A program made the position numbers and the translations under genes. Below the pieces are notes generated by a model. The model was not told the DNA's origin and made no database searches. It was given only the letters and a program-made list of their open reading frames with translations. A stretch of DNA of 64,000 bases from Acidobacteriota bacterium (GTDB lineage Bacteria; Acidobacteriota; Terriglobia; Acidiferrales; UBA7541), in contig JABCZD010000014.1 of NCBI GenBank assembly GCA_013289855.1, positions 54,131 to 118,130 on the forward strand, in the 5' to 3' direction. This document shows positions 8,403 to 15,772 of the stretch, piece after piece. The first letter of the stretch is position 1. Every line of letters starts with the position of its first letter.

Positions 8403-8514
8403 TTCGCGTGAAATTCGCAATCCATCCCTTCCTGCGAGCCCGAACCATCCTGCTCCGTTTCGCCCGTCCCACCCCTTACCTCTCCAGTCCACATAAAAGT
8501 GCCGTAATTACTTT

Positions 8515-8582
8515 AGAATGCGCACTTGCGCAAGTGTTCATTCCAAAGAACTTTAAATCCTCCAGAATGAACACTTACAAAA
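8515..8582 (+). repeat. Element X, copy A (paired AGAATGAACACTT motif)
   Basis: AGAATGCGCACTTG at 8515 and AGAATGAACACTTACAAAAA at 8564 lie 49 bases apart, with CAAAGAACTT between them. The same order and spacing recur at 45770-45839. In this copy the first motif is followed by an inverted copy, AAGTGTTCATTC. The function is unknown. Confidence 0.8.
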
Positions 8583-8711
8583 ATTTTAAATGGGGGTGGT
8601 CCCTGCCTCGGCGTTTCGTGTTCGGTGGCTCGTGCCCTTCCCAAATCGGGAGAGCTTTCAGCATCAGGATTTGGCAGCCAGGAGCTTCGATCATCGAGAG
8701 GTTTAGTAGTT

Positions 8712-9086
8712 CTACCGTTGCGCCGTTGGCGGAGCCGCCGGCGTTTCCGGAGCATGCGTCAGACGCAGCGTCAGCGTCGTGATCTGCCCAGGACGCAAAT
8801 TCACGTTCTTCTTCCAGTCGGAGTAAATTCCTTGCGCGGACGCCCGTACGTCGTAAATATCGGCTCGCAGCTTCGGCACCGAAAATCGCCCCTGCCCGTC
8901 CGTGTGCACCACGTGTGGCGCGCTGCCTCCCCCGGATTGATAAGTCACGGCGGCATTAGCCACCGGTTTATTGTCCGGCCCCAGCACCAACCCTTCCAAG
9001 GTCGAGGTGTGCTGTTGCGGCATAGAGGACACGCTGCCACTCAGCACCAGCCCCACCGCCAACACCAGAAAAAACATCCATTTCAT
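8712..9086 (-). CDS. Small exported carboxypeptidase-regulatory-like domain protein
   Basis: A 124-residue protein. The ATG at 9086 follows a GGAGG-like site and opens a signal peptide, MKWMFFLVLAVGLVLSGSV. The mature part is a single beta-sandwich domain: STLEGLVLGPDNKPVANAAV, then DGQGRFSVPKLRADIYDVRA, the pattern of carboxypeptidase-regulatory-like (transthyretin-like) domains. The C-terminus is Pro/Ala-rich. Such stand-alone domains are secreted and their role is unclear. It is transcribed away from the M20 gene region's promoter-like sequence and has no obvious operon partner. Confidence 0.75.
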   Translation of the reverse strand: MKWMFFLVLAVGLVLSGSVSSMPQQHTSTLEGLVLGPDNKPVANAAVTYQSGGGSAPHVVHTDGQGRFSVPKLRADIYDVRASAQGIYSDWKKNVNLRPGQITTLTLRLTHAPETPAAPPTAQR

Positions 9087-9393
9087 CTCTTGCCTCCGCT
9101 CCAGCAATTACCGTTCAGTCTAAACCGTTCCTCCTCCCGGATTTCATCGTCCGCCGCTCATGTGCCCTTCCAGAACCTGCCTCCCAGTACAGGCAACGCC
9201 CGATCCACGAATTGCTCATGTAGGTGCCGACCCTCAGGTTGGTCTGTGAGGATTTCCGTCATCGCTGATGCCCACGCCCCTTCCGAATCTGTCGCCAGAT
9301 TGACGTGTCGCGGTCATTTTGGTATTTCGCCCCGCCCCTTGTTAGACTGCGCTCTCGACTCCGTAATCGCGATCTGCCAACGAGGGAGCGCCC
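9087..9393. other. Intergenic region
   Basis: No gene seen. It contains one family-2 palindromic repeat (9220-9244) and the ribosome-binding site GAGGGAG of the next gene. Confidence 0.6.
9220..9244. repeat. Palindromic intergenic repeat, family 2, copy 2
   Basis: GTAGGTGCCGACCCTCAGGT then TGGTC. It shares the GTAGGTGCCG prefix with 4130-4153, but the arms (GACC/GGTC) differ in a compensatory way, which suggests that the hairpin rather than the sequence is kept. Confidence 0.6.
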
Positions 9394-9657
9394 ATGCCAC
9401 GCTATTTCACGCAACACACCTTGGCCTGCCTGACCCGCCAAGGCGCGGAAAATCTTGCCGAGCGCATGCAGCAAGGCGGCCCCGCTCGCGCCGAACGCGT
9501 GCTCGTAAACATGCTCGAAGGCAAGATGTTCGCCGAATTTCGCGCCGAATCGCGCGAAGCGCTGGAGGCGTGGCTGCAAAGTCAGGGTATGCACTTCGAC
9601 TGGCTGGTGCGCATCGAATGGGAGACCAAGGACGGCAAACTGGAAATCGCCACGTAG
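9394..9657 (+). CDS. Conserved hypothetical small protein
   Basis: An 87-residue cytosolic protein with GAGGGAG eight bases before its ATG. It begins MPRYFTQHTLACLTRQGAEN and has an alpha-helical middle (ARAERVLVNMLEGKMFAEFR) and a tail with aromatic residues (MHFDWLVRIEWE). The alternation of a short strand, a helix and a final strand resembles small ferredoxin-like dimeric alpha-beta proteins such as DUF4242, but I do not recognise it with confidence. No operon partner lies nearby. The gene is supported by codon usage like its neighbours, a good start signal and protein-like composition. Confidence 0.7.
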   Translation: MPRYFTQHTLACLTRQGAENLAERMQQGGPARAERVLVNMLEGKMFAEFRAESREALEAWLQSQGMHFDWLVRIEWETKDGKLEIAT

Positions 9658-9818
9658 ATCTACCGTCCCTGGCCGGCTGTAAACTATTGATTATATGAGG
9701 TTAATGCCGAAAGTGAGAGCAAAAGCAGCGGTTACCGGAATCCCGATAAAAAAGAGGGTGATTTACCCCGCAAGCTGCGCTACTCTTTTCCCTCAACTTA
9801 GAGGGAAGGAAAACCATC

Positions 9819-10685
9819 ATGTCTGAATATGCTCACCCAGAAGTTCTTGTCACCACCGAATGGATCGCCGCGCACGCCAAAGATCCCGGACTCCGCCTCG
9901 TCGAGGTCGACGTCGATACCACCTCTTACGACCAGGGTCACATCGACGGCGCCATCTCCTGGAATTGGCAAACCGAACTGCAAGATGCCATCCGCCGCGA
10001 CTTGGCAAATCCGCAAGCGTTTGAAGAGTTGCTTGGCAAAGCGGGAATCTCGCCGGATAGCACCATCGTTCTCTACGGCGACAACAACAATTGGTTCGCG
10101 GCGTGGGCTTTCTGGCAATTGAAATATTACGGTCACGAAAAAGTTTTGATCGTTAACGGCGGCCGCAAAAAGTGGCTGGAAGAAAAGCGCCCGCTCACCA
10201 ACGAAAAGCCGGCTGTCGCTGCGACCACCTACAAAGTGAAGGCAGCGAACGCCGCCATTCGCGCCAAGCGCGACGACGTTCTCGCCGCCGTGGAAAAGCG
10301 TTCGCAAGCGCAACTCGTCGACGTGCGCTCCGCGGACGAATTCAGCGGGAAAATAATCGCTCCTCCGGGTATGACGGAAACCGCGCAGCGCGGCGGACAC
10401 ATTCCCGGCGCGGCCAGCATTCCCTGGGCGCAAGCCGTGAACGAAGACGGCACCTTCAAATCTCTTGACGCACTAAAGCAGCTCTACGGCGGCAAGGGCA
10501 TTACCGGCGAACAGGAAGTCATCGCCTATTGCCGCATCGGCGAGCGCAGCTCGCACACCTGGTTCGTCCTGAAGTATTTGCTGGGCATCAAGGACGTGCG
10601 CAACTACGACGGCTCGTGGACCGAGTGGGGCAACCTGATCGGCGCGCCCATCGAAAAAGAAGTTTCCATCGCCGCCGCGAAGTAA
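9819..10685 (+). CDS. Sulfurtransferase (tandem rhodanese)
   Basis: A 288-residue protein with two rhodanese domains. The N-terminal domain (about 10-135) is the inactive type: its would-be catalytic loop reads YGDNNNWFA, without cysteine. The C-terminal domain (about 150-285) has the active loop YCRIGERSSHTW with Cys238. It transfers sulfane sulfur from thiosulfate or a similar donor to cyanide or thiol acceptors in the cytosol. AGGGAAGGAAA precedes the ATG. No sulfur-metabolism genes are adjacent, so its physiological acceptor is unknown. Confidence 0.93.
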   Translation: MSEYAHPEVLVTTEWIAAHAKDPGLRLVEVDVDTTSYDQGHIDGAISWNWQTELQDAIRRDLANPQAFEELLGKAGISPDSTIVLYGDNNNWFAAWAFWQLKYYGHEKVLIVNGGRKKWLEEKRPLTNEKPAVAATTYKVKAANAAIRAKRDDVLAAVEKRSQAQLVDVRSADEFSGKIIAPPGMTETAQRGGHIPGAASIPWAQAVNEDGTFKSLDALKQLYGGKGITGEQEVIAYCRIGERSSHTWFVLKYLLGIKDVRNYDGSWTEWGNLIGAPIEKEVSIAAAK

Positions 10686-10789
10686 CTTGGTTGCTTGCAC
10701 CGCAAAATGATTTCGCGGCCCGCGTCGCGAAAAACTGTTGTGACGCGCGGCCGCGATAAACTTTCGCCGTCGGTGTACAATTGCGGCGC

Positions 10790-11851
10790 ATGATTTTTCC
10801 GCGACCCATACCAAGACGAAGAACGCGCCGCCGTTTCCTCTCGGAAGCAGTGACCACGCTAGCCAGCACGTTTGCAGGCGCGCTGCTCTTCCCCGCGCTC
10901 GATTTCGCCGGTGAATATGTCGGCGAAACTGCCGGCGAAGTAGCCAGTCAAGCTGCCGGTGCAATCGCTGGTCCGCACATCGCGTTTCCGACGGCGCCGC
11001 GCGAGCGCATATCCATTGCGTCGTATCCGTTTCGCCAGTTCATTACGCCCACGCAATCGGGTGACCTGTCTACACCGGTAAATTCCGGCGGCGCGCAGGC
11101 CGCGCCACCAGCGAAAATGACGCTGCAGAATTTTGCCGCGCACGTGGTGGAAAAATTCAAGATCAACAAAATCGAACCGTGGAGCCCGCATTTCGTATCG
11201 AAAGATCCGCAGTACCTGGCGCAGTTGCGCGCGGCTTTTGAGGCTGCGCACGTCAGCGTGGTGAACATCGCCGTGGACGGCGAGCACAGTATTTACGCGG
11301 TGGACGCCGCGGAGCGCGAGAAGGCCATCGCGGAAAGCAAAAGCTGGATCGATGTGGCCGTGGCGATAGGTTCGCCAAGCGTGCGGACGCACGTCGGAGA
11401 AGCCAAAGATTCCGGGCCGGACCTGCAGCGCGCGGCGGAGAGTTTGCGGCACGTGGCGGAATACGGCGCGCAGAAGAATGTTGTAGTGAATCTGGAGAAT
11501 GACAATCCGGTTACGGAAGATGCATTTTTCATCGCGAAATTAATCGCCACGGTGAGTTCGCCGTGGCTGCATGCGCTGCCGGATTTCGCGAACAGCCTGG
11601 TGACGCTCTCCGAGGAGCAGGCTTACGTCGCTATCGATGCCATGTTTTCGCAGGCCTACAACATCTGCCATGTGAAAGCGCTGGAAGTGAATGAAATCGG
11701 CGCAAAATTCCACGTCAATATGGCCAAGACCTTTAAAATTCTGAAGCGGTACAATTACAAGGGTTATTGTTCGATGGAGTTCGACAGCCCGGGCGATCCG
11801 TACAGCGGCACGACGGATTTGATCAAGCAGACATTGCAGAATCTTTCGTGA
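10790..11851 (+). CDS. Tat-exported sugar phosphate isomerase/epimerase-like protein
   Basis: A 353-residue protein. The N-terminus has a twin-arginine motif, RRRTRRRFLSEAVTTLA, followed by a hydrophobic stretch, so it is probably exported folded. The mature domain is the xylose-isomerase-like (AP endonuclease 2) TIM barrel: ISIASYPFRQFI opens strand 1, VVNLENDNPVTEDAFF carries the metal-binding glutamate, ALPDFANS the next ligand and GYCSMEFDSPGDPY the last acidic residue. It probably isomerises or cleaves a sugar derivative. The start is taken at ATG 10790; an in-frame TTG lies nine bases earlier. The Gly/Ala-rich repeat around residues 40-65 is low complexity. Confidence 0.82.
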   Translation: MIFPRPIPRRRTRRRFLSEAVTTLASTFAGALLFPALDFAGEYVGETAGEVASQAAGAIAGPHIAFPTAPRERISIASYPFRQFITPTQSGDLSTPVNSGGAQAAPPAKMTLQNFAAHVVEKFKINKIEPWSPHFVSKDPQYLAQLRAAFEAAHVSVVNIAVDGEHSIYAVDAAEREKAIAESKSWIDVAVAIGSPSVRTHVGEAKDSGPDLQRAAESLRHVAEYGAQKNVVVNLENDNPVTEDAFFIAKLIATVSSPWLHALPDFANSLVTLSEEQAYVAIDAMFSQAYNICHVKALEVNEIGAKFHVNMAKTFKILKRYNYKGYCSMEFDSPGDPYSGTTDLIKQTLQNLS

Positions 11852-11873
11852 TGGATTGGCGCGGGCCTCTAGC

Positions 11874-11925
11874 GACACGTGGTTAAAACGTGTCTGCGCC
11901 GAAAAAGCGGCGCGAAGCTCTTCGC
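11874..11925. terminator. Three hairpins in a row between convergent genes
   Basis: GACACGT/ACGTGTC (11874-11894), GCGCCG/CGGCGC (11896-11913) and GCGAAG/CTTCGC (11912-11925) follow one another. They lie between the ends of two convergent genes and may act as a bidirectional terminator or mRNA end protector. No long T-run is present. Confidence 0.5.
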
Positions 11926-11960
11926 GCAAATCGCTCAGGGTAAACCGCCGCACTCCAAAA

Positions 11961-13721
11961 TTACGGATTGGAATTTTTTGTGATCAGGAAGTCTCCGAGG
12001 ACTAGCGCGTCCATTTGCGTGCGCAGAAAACAGTCCAGCGCTTCTTCGGGCCGGCAGACGATGGGTTCGTTGTCGTTGAAGGAAGTATTCAGGACCACCG
12101 GTACGCCGGTGAGGTCCTCAAACGCTTTAATTAATTGCCAGTAGCGCGGGTTGGCCTCGCGCGTCACGGTTTGCAGGCGGCCGGTGCCGTCGACGTGCGT
12201 GGGCGCGGGGATCTTGTCACGCTTTTCCGGCAGCACAGAATACGCAAGGGTCATGAACGGGCTGGGATAGGATTTCTCGAACCATTCTCCGGTGCGCTCC
12301 GCAAGGATGGAAGGCGCGAAGGGGCGGAAGATTTCGCGATGCTTGATGCGGCGATTTAGAATGTCTTTCATTTCCGGGCGGCGCGGGTCGGCGACGATGC
12401 TGCGATTGCCCAGCGCGCGTGGGCCCCACTCGGCGCGGCCCTGAAACCAGCCGAGAATTTTTCCATCGGCAATTTCCGCGGCGGTGCGCTTCATTAATTC
12501 CTCTTCCGGAAGTTCCGCGATGGAGTAGCCGGCGCCGCGCAGGGGGGTTTTGTCGATGGCTTGACGAACTTCTTCGCGGGTGTAACCCGGACCCCAGTAG
12601 GCGTGATTCATGACGAAGCTGCGCGGCTTGCCGAGAATCTGATGCCAGATGTAATAGGCGGCGCCGACCGCGAGGCCCGCATCGCCTGCTGCGGGATGCA
12701 CATAGACCTGCTCGAATGGCGTGGCGTCGAAGATTTTTCCGTTGGCCACGCAATTGAAGGCTACGCCGCCAGCGAGACACACGGATTTGCTGTGGGTTTG
12801 CGCGGCAAGCTTCCGCAGCATTCCTAAGTAAACTTCTTCGAGACGCGCTTGCAGTGCCGAAGCCAGGTCACGATGGCGTTGCTCCAGCGGAGATTCGGCA
12901 GAACGCGCGGGGCCGCCGAGTTTCTTGCCCATCTCGTCGGAAAAAAGCTTGCCCAGCGTGGGGGTTTTATCGGCTTCGGCCCAGGACATTTCCGGACCCG
13001 CGCGGTGGTGGGTGAAATATTCGAGCGCGAGGCGAAAGCCGTTGCCACTGGAGCGCGGATCGAAAGTGACGATTTCGCGCATGGCATCGAGATGGGTGGG
13101 TTCGCCGTAAGCGGCCAGGCCCATGATTTTGTATTCGTCACCAAACTTCAGAAAGCCCAGGTATTGCGTAACGGCGCTGTAGAAAAGTCCCAGAGAATGC
13201 GGAAACGCTACGGCCCCAGCAATATTCATGCGATTGCCATCACCCGTGCCCCACATGGTGCTGGCAAAATCGCCGAGGCCGTCAGCGGAAAGCAACGCGG
13301 CGTTCTCAAAGGGTGAAACAAAATAGCTGCTGGCGAGATGGGCCTGGTGGTGTTCAACGCGGTGAAATTTTGCGGAAAGTTTCGCAGGATCCAGGTCGAA
13401 CGCGGCGGCAAGTGCTTCCGGGATGCCAGTGAATTTTACGAGAACCTTGGCGCGCTCGCGAGCGAAAGAGGGCATGCGGATGGCATACCAAAGCTTGGTG
13501 GCCAATCGCGCGTAGGGATTGCGGGGCACGGCGACGTGATGAATATCGGCAAGCGTGAGGCCCGCTTCCTTCAGACAATAGCGGATGGCCGCAGCGGGAA
13601 ATCCCGCGGCGTATTTGACGCGATTGAAGCGCTCTTCTTCGACGGCGGCAATGAGGCGGCCGTCGCAGACGATAGCGGCGGAAGCGTTGCCATGATAGGC
13701 GTTGATGCCAAGAATGTTCAT
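11961..13721 (-). CDS. Carbamoyltransferase (NodU/CmcH/TobZ family)
   Basis: A 586-residue enzyme. The ATG at 13721 starts MNILGINAYHGNASAAIV, the typical beginning of the family. HRVEHHQAHLASSYF near residue 125 has the conserved histidines of the kinase-like (YrdC-partner) carbamoyladenylate site. CLAGGVAFNCVANGKI near residue 350 is the ASKHA fold motif, and the C-terminal half holds NTSFNDNEPIVCRPEEALDC. It transfers a carbamoyl group from carbamoyl phosphate to a hydroxyl of a sugar or small molecule. Upstream bases can be read in frame to 13802 but carry no family sequence. Neighbouring glycosyltransferase genes make a surface sugar a likely acceptor. Confidence 0.93.
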   Translation of the reverse strand: MNILGINAYHGNASAAIVCDGRLIAAVEEERFNRVKYAAGFPAAAIRYCLKEAGLTLADIHHVAVPRNPYARLATKLWYAIRMPSFARERAKVLVKFTGIPEALAAAFDLDPAKLSAKFHRVEHHQAHLASSYFVSPFENAALLSADGLGDFASTMWGTGDGNRMNIAGAVAFPHSLGLFYSAVTQYLGFLKFGDEYKIMGLAAYGEPTHLDAMREIVTFDPRSSGNGFRLALEYFTHHRAGPEMSWAEADKTPTLGKLFSDEMGKKLGGPARSAESPLEQRHRDLASALQARLEEVYLGMLRKLAAQTHSKSVCLAGGVAFNCVANGKIFDATPFEQVYVHPAAGDAGLAVGAAYYIWHQILGKPRSFVMNHAYWGPGYTREEVRQAIDKTPLRGAGYSIAELPEEELMKRTAAEIADGKILGWFQGRAEWGPRALGNRSIVADPRRPEMKDILNRRIKHREIFRPFAPSILAERTGEWFEKSYPSPFMTLAYSVLPEKRDKIPAPTHVDGTGRLQTVTREANPRYWQLIKAFEDLTGVPVVLNTSFNDNEPIVCRPEEALDCFLRTQMDALVLGDFLITKNSNP

Positions 13722-13938
13722 GCGGTGATGAAATAGTTTACATGAAGTCCGACAGACCCCCGGCAAATCTACCACCCGCGTATACCTGAATCGCAGCCGC
13801 AAAAGCTATTCCAGGAAAGTTTGTGCAGTCATTGGCTGATTGGGGTGAACATCCCGTCTGTCTCACTCGGTCCTTTCAGGTTTCTGGCGGCTGAAGGGTC
13901 GCCCGCGCGCCAATTTTAGCCGAAGCTTCAGCTTGAAG

Positions 13939-14376
13939 TTATTTCACTTGAAGAGATGCGATGTAGGCAACCACATCGTCGACGTGTTGCTGTCCAGTCG
14001 GATCGTGAGCTGGATCAAGCGTCTTAAAACGGGATCCCCATACAGGCATGTCGTCCGATCCATGCGCAGTTACGTTCCTTCCAAACACCAATAAGGCACC
14101 CACATAACCCGAAGGGAACTTTCCCTCATGGCGCCGAGAAAGTGTCGTGAGATCCGCAGGCGCCGGCGTCAGCGCGAAAGCTGCTGGACCGTTTCCTTCG
14201 CCGGCGATTCCATGGCAGGGAGCGCAATATTTTTGAAACGTCTCCCTTCCTGATGTCATATCAGGCTGCCGCACCGCGTGCTTTTGTCCGGTCTTGTCCT
14301 GTGCATGGCAAACCTTCAAAACCGTGACGAACGCCATGCTCACAAGAATTGTCTTGAGTAAAAAGCAGGAACGCAT
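13939..14376 (-). CDS. Exported class I cytochrome c
   Basis: A 145-residue precursor with a signal peptide from ATG 14376 (SCFLLKTILVSMAFVTVL). One haem site, C51-A-P-C54-H55, and the likely axial methionine M110 in DDMPVWG define a mono-haem class I cytochrome. The stretch YCAPCHGIAGEGNGPAA is typical of cytochromes that serve periplasmic electron transfer. The last helix (VDDVVAYIASLQVK) is the usual C-terminal helix. It has no oxidase or dehydrogenase partner in the window. The adjacent TolC fragment is divergently oriented and suggests a rearranged locus. Confidence 0.88.
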   Translation of the reverse strand: MRSCFLLKTILVSMAFVTVLKVCHAQDKTGQKHAVRQPDMTSGRETFQKYCAPCHGIAGEGNGPAAFALTPAPADLTTLSRRHEGKFPSGYVGALLVFGRNVTAHGSDDMPVWGSRFKTLDPAHDPTGQQHVDDVVAYIASLQVK

Positions 14377-14488
14377 GTTGCGGTTAGTTGATATGCACAT
14401 ATACGTCGCCACCGGAATCCATTCTAGACTGATTGCTAACTCAGCCCCAAGGAGCTCAGCGGACTCTCCTGGTTTGGACCAAGCCTGA

Positions 14489-14830
14489 ACGAGCTTAGCC
14501 AACCGCAAAATATCTCAGCCGTTGGACGCGGCGCAACCGGTCACACCGCTTTTTTCAATCTATCAACTCGTGAAAATCGCGCGAGCGGACGAGAATATCG
14601 CCAAGGCAAAGGCAGGCATGCCGGTGGCGGAAGTCGCGATGAAGGTCGAGAAAAACTACTTCGATTTGCTCGTAGCCCAACGGGAACTGATCAGCGCCCA
14701 AGCAGGCGCCAGAAGGGTCCAAGCCAAATGGATGACGGCGAGCACTGCGGCGCCAAGGTTTTCAACGAAACAAGAGACGGGCATAATCGGCGCCGAAAAG
14801 GCAGTGGTGGTCTCAGCAGGCAAAGTGAAG
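14489..14830 (+). pseudogene. Remnant of a TolC-family outer membrane efflux protein
   Basis: The frame from 14489 reads SLANRKISQPLDAAQPVTPL and then KVEKNYFDLLVAQRELISAQ, which is the helical core pattern of outer membrane efflux (OEP/TolC) proteins, followed by GARRVQAKW and KQETGIIGAEKAVVVSAGKV. An in-frame stop (14486-14488) precedes it, and after about 14830 the frame runs into sequence antisense to the DUF4136 gene. A full family member has over 400 residues, so only about a quarter remains. It lacks a signal peptide and start signal and is best read as a decayed gene. Confidence 0.7.
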
Positions 14831-14920
14831 GAGGGCAAGGAAAAGACTTTCCCGTCGGGAGAATCAGAAACTGCGCTGCAAGGTATCCAGTGCCGGCGAA
14901 ATACACCGGGATTACCGGCC

Positions 14921-15577
14921 TTACTGCGGGCTGGTATCCTTGGGTGGATGTTCCGCGCGCTCTTTCCTTTTATCTTCCACTTCTTTCGCGGAGGGTGGAT
15001 AGCTTTCGAAGCCTTTTGCAAAGTCCTGTTCCGCCTGTTGCCAAACTTTATCCGAGTTGGTGATTCTTCGGATGATATAGATGCGCCACGCCAAGTCTTT
15101 CTTTTTGGGGTCGATCAGGTCCACGAGCAATGTGCCTTGGCGCTGGGTCGTGGCCATAATGGTGGTATACCAAAATCCCCAGTAGGAACCGATGAAGGGC
15201 TCGTAGATACCGACGACGGTCACCATCGAGACGTCCGCGTCCTTGGTGCTGGTGGCCCAATAGCGCACCACGAGATCCGGATTCTCGGTGGACTTCACTT
15301 CGCGCATTCCTTTGGCGGTCAGCTGCTGCGCCACGGTGCGATGCACGCGTTCGTTGATCAAATCGGGATTCAATTGCAGCATTACCAACTGATTTGTTCC
15401 GCCCAGATACGCGAAGGTTTTATATTGTGTGAAATCGATGTCCGGGTTGAAGTCCACCTGCACCTTGGCGGCAGTTGAAAGCGCCGCCAGCCAAACCGTC
15501 GCTGCCAGCAAAACCACTCTCGCGCCAATCCCCATCCTATTCGCCGAGGTTTCCAACCATGCCAGTGTGCTCTTCAT
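14921..15577 (-). CDS. DUF4136 exported protein
   Basis: A 218-residue protein starting at ATG 15577. The signal segment is IGARVVLLAATVWLAALSTA. The mature part matches DUF4136: VDFNPDIDFTQYKTFAYLGG at its start, ENPDLVVRYWATSTKDADVS in the middle, GTLLVDLIDPKKKDLAWR and a helical end. Members are periplasmic or lipid-anchored proteins of unknown function; this one has no lipobox cysteine. The C-terminal 25 residues are charged (KEVEDKRKERAEHPPK). The gene is divergent from pstS, with a large perfect inverted repeat between them. Confidence 0.85.
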   Translation of the reverse strand: MKSTLAWLETSANRMGIGARVVLLAATVWLAALSTAAKVQVDFNPDIDFTQYKTFAYLGGTNQLVMLQLNPDLINERVHRTVAQQLTAKGMREVKSTENPDLVVRYWATSTKDADVSMVTVVGIYEPFIGSYWGFWYTTIMATTQRQGTLLVDLIDPKKKDLAWRIYIIRRITNSDKVWQQAEQDFAKGFESYPPSAKEVEDKRKERAEHPPKDTSPQ

Positions 15578-15616
15578 GGGTTCTCCGTTAGGGGATCGAT
15601 TTAGCCTCGGTTGTCC

Positions 15617-15654
15617 GCGCGAAGATACTGTCAAGAATGACAGTATCTTCGTGC
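15617..15654. promoter_or_regulatory. Perfect inverted repeat between divergent genes
   Basis: GAAGATACTGTCA (15621-15633), loop AGAA, TGACAGTATCTTC (15638-15650): a 13-base perfect stem, extended to about 17 by flanking GCGC/GTGC with one G-T pair. It lies 40 bases upstream of the DUF4136 start and about 120 upstream of pstS. It could be an operator for a dimeric regulator or a hairpin in the leader. Confidence 0.7.
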
Positions 15655-15772
15655 GATGTGGCAAATTCTGGTTCGTCGAAGCGGCGCGCAGCAGGAGTAC
15701 AATGCCGTCTGCTCGGAAGTCGAAAACGGAAACCGCAATCGATATGCGCGAGCCAGAATCGGGAGGAACACG

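Larger units (their letters stand above)
8240..8711. other. Gene-free region with promoter and element X copy A
   Basis: No credible coding frame. Contains a strong promoter-like sequence at 8374-8402 and a conserved two-motif element at 8515-8582, described separately. The stretch between them is C-rich on the plus strand and unremarkable. Confidence 0.6.

Noticed and set aside
14522..15478. A single 318-residue gene on the plus strand
   Set aside because: Only the first 100 codons look like a TolC-family protein; the rest is antisense to the DUF4136 gene and has no protein-like composition.
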